Below are positions 59,146-64,000 of a stretch of 64,000 nucleotides of DNA, in pieces. This DNA is from Bacteroidota bacterium (GTDB taxonomy: Bacteria; Bacteroidota; Bacteroidia; Flavobacteriales_D; Crocinitomicaceae): assembly GCA_016192075.1 (NCBI GenBank), contig JACPUU010000001.1:372001-436000 (forward strand), given 5' to 3'. Every line of letters starts with the position of its first letter. Positions within the stretch are counted from its first letter, which is position 1. A program made the translations under genes and the position numbers. The notes under the pieces were generated by a model that had not been told where the DNA came from, searched no databases, and saw only the letters and a list, made by a program, of their open reading frames with translations.

Positions 59146-59726
59146 CCCAGATACCAGGCAAAACCATAGCGGAGGTAAAGAGGAATCGGGTTGATGAATT
59201 TTGGAACCGGCATTGCCGGATCATTGATAAGATCATACATCAGCATGACGTTGTAATAGGCGCGGTCACCCATTGATCCGCAATAACCTGCCCCCAGCAT
59301 AAACACCGGTACATTTACCCGTTTGTCAGGAATCGAGAAATCATAATTAACGGTATTCAGCAGATCAAATTCTGTCTGAACCAAAACAAAATCCAACGGA
59401 CGCCAGCGCACAAAAACTCCGCCGCCGGCGGTGTGTTCTGTTTGCACAGCACCTCCCATATTCAGGCGGTAAAGCTGGTAAATTCCGGTAACACCAACAG
59501 ATGCTTTTTTGTAAAAATCGTAACCGATTATGGGGGCACCATAAATGTAAGTCAGGTTACCAAACCGCATGGCCAGGTCACCGCCAACATATGTACGTTT
59601 TTTAATTTCAAACCAGTTGATGGTAGTGCTTCGTTTTGATGAATCTTTTTGAACATGTTCCAGGTCGTACTGAGCTGAAAGATTCAGTCCGGCAAAAAAG
59701 ACAATGAAAAGCAGTTTAAATTTCAT
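59142..59726 (-). CDS. Outer-membrane protein of unknown function
   Basis: A signal peptide (LLFIVFFAGLNLSAQ) precedes 175 residues of barrel-like strands ending LYLRYGFAWYLG. I do not recognise the family. It overlaps the esterase gene by 11 bp and the CtlX stop by 4 bp. Confidence 0.6.
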   Translation of the reverse strand: MKFKLLFIVFFAGLNLSAQYDLEHVQKDSSKRSTTINWFEIKKRTYVGGDLAMRFGNLTYIYGAPIIGYDFYKKASVGVTGIYQLYRLNMGGAVQTEHTAGGGVFVRWRPLDFVLVQTEFDLLNTVNYDFSIPDKRVNVPVFMLGAGYCGSMGDRAYYNVMLMYDLINDPAMPVPKFINPIPLYLRYGFAWYLG

Positions 59727-60348
59727 CCAGAATAGTTTTTAAGGTATGCTGGTCAACCGTATGCTCACCCTTAAATTGAACAAGATCAAATTTCATACCT
59801 GAAACGGCTAATTTCTCCTGTTCTATAACGATATCTTCTGTTTTATAGTATTTATCCTGGTCTCCAACCACTAAAAAATTTTGAGACGTATTAAAAGCGG
59901 CAAATTTTTCGGGGTTCATATCTGGCGGAAAAACGGCAGCCCACAGAATAAAGGCATCAAATTTTTGTGAGCCGGCTGCCAGGTAGCGTGATGCCGTAGC
60001 ACCTCCCTGTGAAAAGCCAAGCAGAATTTTTTTGGAGGCAGATTCAGCAACCCCCGTTTTTTCCAGTATGGCATCCAGGTAAGTAATGTAATTACGGATA
60101 TCGGTTTCACGGTTTTCTTTGGTCATCCAGGATGCACCCACTCTGCCGCTGGTACCACTTACATAAAAATGATGCAGTCCCTCGGGTACAATTACAAGGT
60201 ATTTTTCAGGATCAAGGAATTCAAATTTTTTCAAAAAATAAGCTCCCAGCTGACCATAACCATGCAGCGCCACAATCACCGTCTCAGCCTGTGGATTGCC
60301 GTGTGAGAAGTAACGTGCTTCAATAGTTATGTTTAGTTTGTGCTCCAT
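59716..60348 (-). CDS. Alpha/beta hydrolase, carboxylesterase/phospholipase type
   Basis: The nucleophile elbow is LLGFSQGGATASRYL with the serine in GFSQG; the acid and histidine are likely in LVVGDQDKYY and KGEHTVDQHTL. Its 210 residues fit small cytoplasmic esterases, and VIVALHGYGQLG is the oxyanion region. The substrate is unknown. Confidence 0.82.
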   Translation of the reverse strand: MEHKLNITIEARYFSHGNPQAETVIVALHGYGQLGAYFLKKFEFLDPEKYLVIVPEGLHHFYVSGTSGRVGASWMTKENRETDIRNYITYLDAILEKTGVAESASKKILLGFSQGGATASRYLAAGSQKFDAFILWAAVFPPDMNPEKFAAFNTSQNFLVVGDQDKYYKTEDIVIEQEKLAVSGMKFDLVQFKGEHTVDQHTLKTILDEI

Positions 60349-60355
60349 AAATAAA

Positions 60356-60386
60356 AAACACTCAGCAGCATAACCAATGAGTGTTT
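60356..60386 (-). terminator. Terminator after efp
   Basis: On the minus strand AAACACTCA (60386-60378) and TGAGTGTTT (60364-60356) form a 9-bp stem with a 13-nt loop, followed by more T. It lies 42 bp past the efp stop, just after the esterase gene's start region, so it separates the two. Confidence 0.65.
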
Positions 60387-60427
60387 CCGTTTTTTTTAGG
60401 GAAGAGGAAAAAGTGAAGGACTCTTGC

Positions 60428-60991
60428 CTACTTAATGCGCTCTGAATAAACTCCCTCGCGGGTATCTACGCGAATCTTATCACCGGTATTGATGAAAAGC
60501 GGAACGCGGATTTCAGCACCGGTATCAATTTTGGCAGGTTTCATGGTGTTGGTAGCTGTGTCACCTTTAATACCCGGCTCGGTATAGGTCACTTCAGCAT
60601 CAATGTAGTTTGGAAGTTCTACGGTAAGCGGTGTTTCTTCTTCCGCATGAAATACAATAATACACGTAATTCCTTCTTTCAGAAATTGCGGATTGTCAAT
60701 CATTTTTGCTTCAATAAAAACCTGTTCAAATGTTTCGTTGTTCATGAAGTGAAACCCTGTTCCCTCAGGATACAAATACTGATACTCGCGTGTTTCAATA
60801 CGAACAATATCAATTTTATGTCCGGCTGAGAATGTGTTGTCAATGACTTTACCGGTTTCAATATTGCGCAGTTTGGTGCGCACAAAAGCCGGACCTTTTC
60901 CAGGTTTTACATGTTGAAACTCAACAACGGTCATCAGTTTGCCGTTGAAGTTAATACAGAGTCCGTTTCGAATTTCTGCTGTTGTTGCCAT
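60428..60991 (-). CDS. efp: Elongation factor P
   Basis: This three-domain translation factor helps ribosomes through proline stretches. The target lysine for modification is in HVKPGKGPAFVRTKLRN, the tip of the first domain; YQYLYPEGTGFHFMNNETFEQ and the C-terminal GDTATNTMKPAKIDTGAEIRV are the family signature. Its 187 residues are normal. Confidence 0.97.
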   Translation of the reverse strand: MATTAEIRNGLCINFNGKLMTVVEFQHVKPGKGPAFVRTKLRNIETGKVIDNTFSAGHKIDIVRIETREYQYLYPEGTGFHFMNNETFEQVFIEAKMIDNPQFLKEGITCIIVFHAEEETPLTVELPNYIDAEVTYTEPGIKGDTATNTMKPAKIDTGAEIRVPLFINTGDKIRVDTREGVYSERIK

Positions 60992-61028
60992 ATTATTTGA
61001 TCTACTTAATTTTTAGTTTCTTCTTTTG

Positions 61029-61108
61029 AGGAGTTAGGATTTAGCTCTTAGGAGTTAGTAGGTTGAATCTAATTTATACTAACTCCTAACTCCCAATTCC
61101 TAACTCCT
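61029..61108. repeat. 32-bp imperfect inverted repeat touching the lpxA stop
   Basis: The left arm (61029-61060) and right arm (61077-61108) match at 27 of 32 positions; each arm also holds two direct AGGAGTTAG copies. The right arm ends in the first base of the lpxA stop codon (complement of 61110-61108). Confidence 0.75.
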
Positions 61109-61884
61109 TAAATAGGTCCTTTAATAATTCCCCGCTCTGATTTTTTGATAAAATCCATCACTTTCTGTTTCTCTTCACAATCCGGAATTTCTTTTTCAAT
61201 GATAGCAAGACCGTTGGAGACAGAATTGTTTAGAATAAACAGATTGCGGTAAATGTCTTCAATTACTTTTACTGTTTCGTCCGTAGTGCCTCGTCTGCGC
61301 AGCCCAATTGCGTTAACACCGGCAAAGGTGAGGGGCTCCCGTGCAACACGTATAAATGGCGGCACATCTTTGCGTACCTGAGACATGCCGGCAATAAATG
61401 AATGCTCACCTACGTGGACAAATTGCTGCAGACCGCACATTCCTTCAATCACCACCCAGTCTTCAATAATACAATGGCCCGCAATACCTGAATAGTTGGC
61501 AATGATAACATTGTCACCAATCAGGCAGTCATGCGCAATGTGTACATAACACATCAGCAGGCAGTTTTTGCCAACAACGGTTTTCATTTTATCAGTAGTA
61601 CCCCGGTGAATGGTAACGCACTCACGAATAACGGTGTTGTCACCAACTTCGGTGGTGGTATATTCTCCCCTGAATTTGAGGTCCTGCGGAACGGCGCTGA
61701 TAACAGCTCCCGGATAAATTTTGCAGTTTTTTCCAATGCGGGCGCCCGGATAAATGGTTACGTTAGGACCGATAAACGTGCCGTCACCAATTTCAACATC
61801 TTCGTAAATGGTTGTAAATGGTTCAACGGTAACGCCGGTGCCAAGCTTTGCCTTTGGGTTTATTTGTGCGAGCGGACTGATCAT
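61108..61884 (-). CDS. lpxA: Acyl-ACP--UDP-N-acetylglucosamine O-acyltransferase
   Basis: The first step of lipid A synthesis. A left-handed beta-helix of hexapeptide repeats (IGDGTFIGPNVTIYPGARIG) has the catalytic histidine in YVHIAHDCLIGDN and the C-terminal helices starting after GLRRRGTTDETVK. Its 258 residues fit. Its ATG overlaps the LpxC-FabZ stop by 4 bp. Confidence 0.97.
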   Translation of the reverse strand: MISPLAQINPKAKLGTGVTVEPFTTIYEDVEIGDGTFIGPNVTIYPGARIGKNCKIYPGAVISAVPQDLKFRGEYTTTEVGDNTVIRECVTIHRGTTDKMKTVVGKNCLLMCYVHIAHDCLIGDNVIIANYSGIAGHCIIEDWVVIEGMCGLQQFVHVGEHSFIAGMSQVRKDVPPFIRVAREPLTFAGVNAIGLRRRGTTDETVKVIEDIYRNLFILNNSVSNGLAIIEKEIPDCEEKQKVMDFIKKSERGIIKGPI

Positions 61885-63281
61885 GCTTTGTCTTTAACAA
61901 CTTGTGCAAGCATTTCTGCTTCAACTACTACGCGGCCGTTTACATAACCTTTTCCTGCCATGTTCACCAAACCGCGACGAATTGGTGATAGTAACGCAAG
62001 TTCAAAAACAATCGTATCTCCCGGCTTAACCATACTCTTAAATTTCACGTTGTCAATTTTCATGAAATACGTAGAGTACAGGTGCGGGTCATCTACTTTG
62101 CTAAGCGCAAATACGCCGCCACATTGGGCCATTGCTTCGATCTGAAGTACTCCCGGAAAAATAGGATTACCCGGAAAATGCCCGGTAAACTGGGGCTCAT
62201 TCATGGTGATGTTTTTTACACCAATAATGGTGTCTTCGGTAATATCCATCACTTTATCCACTAATAAAAACGGATAACGGTGCGGCAGCATTTTTTCAAT
62301 AGCAACGGTATCGTAGTACGGTTCGCGGGTGAGATCAAAAACCTTGGGTTTATTGACACTCTTTTTGGCATATTCTTTCAGCAATTTTGCAAACTGAACA
62401 TTGCCGCCGTGACCCGGGCGGGCAGCTAAAATATGTCCGCGGATTGGTCTGCCAAGCAAAGCTAAATCGCCAACAATGTCAAGCAATTTATGACGTGCCG
62501 GTTCATTTTCAAAATGCAGTTTGGTATTGTTAAGGGTACCAATTGTATCAATTGAAATAGAAAGATTTTCTTTCCCTAAAATTTTGGCAAGGCGGTTTAA
62601 TTCTTCTTTGCTGATATCAGCACGTTCAACCAAAACAATGGCATTGTCCAGGTCACCGCCTTTAATCAGGCCATTTGTGGCCAGGTATTCCAGTTCTTTT
62701 AAAAAGCAAAAGGTGCGGCATTTGGCAATTTCTTTTTCAAAATCACCTATTTTAAACATGCTGGCATGTTGTGTCCCCAATACCGGTGAATTATAGTCAA
62801 CCATTACGGTAACGCGGTATTCTTTATCCGGTACAGCCAGAAATTCAGTGCCTTTTTCCGGATCTTCCCATTTAATGTTTTCGTCCAGTTCCAGGTATTC
62901 GCGTTCTGCCTCCTGTTCAACCAGCCCTACCGAGCGAATGGCTTTTACAAACGGGTCAGCGCTGCCATCCATAATGGGTACCTCGGGGGCATCCAGCTGA
63001 ATCAGCGCATTGTCTACCTGCATGGCATAAAGCGCAGCCAGAAGGTGCTCAGTGGTATAAACTTTTGCTCCTTTTTCCTCCAGCGTAGTTCCGCGGGCAG
63101 TTGACACCACATTATCCGGGTCAGCCTTAACAATAGGTTTTGATTCAAGATCAATTCGTTGAAACTTATAACCGTGTTTTTCAGGAGCAGGGCAGATGGT
63201 CAGGTTTACTAATTCTCCGGTGTGCAGACCAACTCCGGAGAGTTTAATTTCACTTGCTAGGGTTTTTTGCTTTTCAGCCAT
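61881..63281 (-). CDS. lpxC/fabZ: LpxC-FabZ fusion: UDP-acyl-GlcNAc deacetylase / hydroxyacyl-ACP dehydratase
   Basis: The N-terminal LpxC part (about 1-305) removes the acetyl group of the acylated UDP-GlcNAc with zinc: [16 protein letters not shown], and [15 protein letters not shown] with [13 protein letters not shown]. The C-terminal FabZ part (about 320-466) has [14 protein letters not shown] and the active-site [20 protein letters not shown]. This single-chain fusion is characteristic of Bacteroidota. Overlaps on both sides (4 bp with lpxA, 8 bp with lpxD) show a tightly coupled operon. Confidence 0.97.
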   Translation of the reverse strand: MAEKQKTLASEIKLSGVGLHTGELVNLTICPAPEKHGYKFQRIDLESKPIVKADPDNVVSTARGTTLEEKGAKVYTTEHLLAALYAMQVDNALIQLDAPEVPIMDGSADPFVKAIRSVGLVEQEAEREYLELDENIKWEDPEKGTEFLAVPDKEYRVTVMVDYNSPVLGTQHASMFKIGDFEKEIAKCRTFCFLKELEYLATNGLIKGGDLDNAIVLVERADISKEELNRLAKILGKENLSISIDTIGTLNNTKLHFENEPARHKLLDIVGDLALLGRPIRGHILAARPGHGGNVQFAKLLKEYAKKSVNKPKVFDLTREPYYDTVAIEKMLPHRYPFLLVDKVMDITEDTIIGVKNITMNEPQFTGHFPGNPIFPGVLQIEAMAQCGGVFALSKVDDPHLYSTYFMKIDNVKFKSMVKPGDTIVFELALLSPIRRGLVNMAGKGYVNGRVVVEAEMLAQVVKDKA

Positions 63282-64000
63282 TGAGTTTTTGGTTTTCTTT
63301 TAACTTTTTTAATTCTGACTCCACCTCACGCAAACGGTCCAGTATTTGTGGAAGCCGTCTGAATCCCATATATGATTTTTTATATTCTTCAGCATCGTAG
63401 GCAGGTGACCCAAGTATGGTTGTGCCTTCTTCTTTAATGGTTTTTGGCACGCCTGCCTGGGCCCCGATCATGGTTCCGTTGGCTAATGAAATGTGCCCGA
63501 CAATCCCCACCTGTCCGCCTACCATCATGTTTTTTCCAAGTTTGGCTGAACCTGCAATACCGCCCTGGGCGGCCATTACTGTATTTTCACCAATAACCAC
63601 ATTGTGCCCTATCTGAACCAGGTTGTCAATTTTTACCCCTTTTTTAATGATGGTTGAACCCAGTGTTGCCCTGTCAATACAAGTATTAGCACCAATCTCT
63701 ACATGATCTTCAAGAATGACATTGCCTATTTGAGGTACTTTCTGATAGTTGTTTTCAGAGTTTGGAACAAAACCAAATCCGTCTGCGCCAATAACCGCAC
63801 CTGAGTGAATGGTACAATGTGCTCCCACCTGGCAGTCACGGTAAACAGAAACATTGGCATAAATTTTTGACCCGCTGCCTATTTTGGCATTGTCGCCAAT
63901 AAAGGTGTTTGGATAAATGTGTACGCCATCACCTATTTCAGCCTGATCACTGATGTAAGCAAAGGCACCAATGTAAACATCTTTACCAATGCGGGCACTT
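63274..64000 (-). CDS. lpxD: UDP-3-O-acylglucosamine N-acyltransferase (partial, start outside window)
   Basis: The third acyltransferase of lipid A synthesis. The visible 242 residues are hexapeptide helix (for example [23 protein letters not shown]) and the C-terminal helix, with the catalytic histidine in [14 protein letters not shown]. The frame is open to the right edge, so the N-terminal uridine-binding domain lies beyond. It overlaps lpxC-fabZ by 8 bp. Confidence 0.95.
   Translation of the reverse strand, partial: SARIGKDVYIGAFAYISDQAEIGDGVHIYPNTFIGDNAKIGSGSKIYANVSVYRDCQVGAHCTIHSGAVIGADGFGFVPNSENNYQKVPQIGNVILEDHVEIGANTCIDRATLGSTIIKKGVKIDNLVQIGHNVVIGENTVMAAQGGIAGSAKLGKNMMVGGQVGIVGHISLANGTMIGAQAGVPKTIKEEGTTILGSPAYDAEEYKKSYMGFRRLPQILDRLREVESELKKLKENQKLNG

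Overview
The window is a 64 kb stretch of ordinary chromosome from a member of the Bacteroidota, most likely of the Flavobacteriales/Cryomorphaceae-Crocinitomicaceae type; the family is an inference. The evidence is the fused lpxC-fabZ gene, two secreted proteins with type IX secretion (T9SS) C-terminal sorting tails, a PorV-like/PorU-like pair, DUF3822 next to rsmD, an exbB-exbD-tonB-folC run, and promoters of the Bacteroidota form TTG-N19-TAnnTTTG (clear at 4176-4205 and 53907-53936). No rRNA, tRNA, integrase, prophage or CRISPR array was seen.

Layout. 1-2.7 kb: pyruvate dehydrogenase E1-alpha and E2. 2.9-7.3 kb: a DUF4919 secreted protein, cytidine deaminase, a VTC-domain/DUF4956 pair and a T9SS-exported SGNH hydrolase. 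7.4-11.6 kb: a minus-strand chain with a thioredoxin-fold protein lacking its cysteines, coaD, rsmD and DUF3822. 11.7-17.6 kb: a RecD-like helicase, a GH114-like lipoprotein, proline dehydrogenase, aroB, purS and pssA. 17.9-27.8 kb: the PorV2/PorU2-like pair and a large secreted beta-propeller protein. 28-36.7 kb: cupin, a ferritin-VIT1/CCC1 protein, then anmK, an amino-acid dehydrogenase, nhaD, exbB, exbD, tonB and folC. 36.8-44.7 kb: acyl-CoA dehydrogenase, a repeat nest around a GIY-YIG nuclease gene, pgk-murF and a haem-protein cluster. 44.7-53.9 kb: recG, a REP-associated tyrosine transposase (RAYT), lipid-type enzymes, a BchE-like radical SAM protein, a COQ4-like protein and a regulator-membrane protein pair. 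54-64 kb: a hairpin array, a von Willebrand factor A (VWA) type protein, nitroreductase, a D-Ala-D-Ala dipeptidase, a CtlX-like hydrolase, an esterase, efp and the lipid A genes lpxA, lpxC-fabZ and lpxD.

The most unusual content is palindromic DNA. (1) A GIY-YIG nuclease gene (38258-38572) is bracketed by exact 16-bp inverted copies of CCGAGCGTAGCCGAGG and sits among three tandem arrays with periods of 45-48 bp; hairpins there keep a constant 12-nt loop (TCGGCTACGCTC) while their stems change. (2) A second family, with core GGCGGAA-GATT-TTCCGCC, accompanies the RAYT gene: one copy spans the recG/RAYT stop codons, one lies inside the RAYT coding sequence, and one heads a five-unit array at 54041-54242. 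Both families show one complete hairpin followed by a polarised tail of half-hairpin tandem copies, and both keep the top of the hairpin constant while the base varies. A third palindrome lies in frame in the hinge of the E2 protein. The two hairpin/nuclease systems, and especially the GIY-YIG one, are the best candidates for something not yet described.

Assignments are from reading the sequence and from memory of families; no database search was run. Enzyme names with clear motifs are secure, DUF numbers and outer-membrane calls less so, and substrate specificities are mostly inferred.
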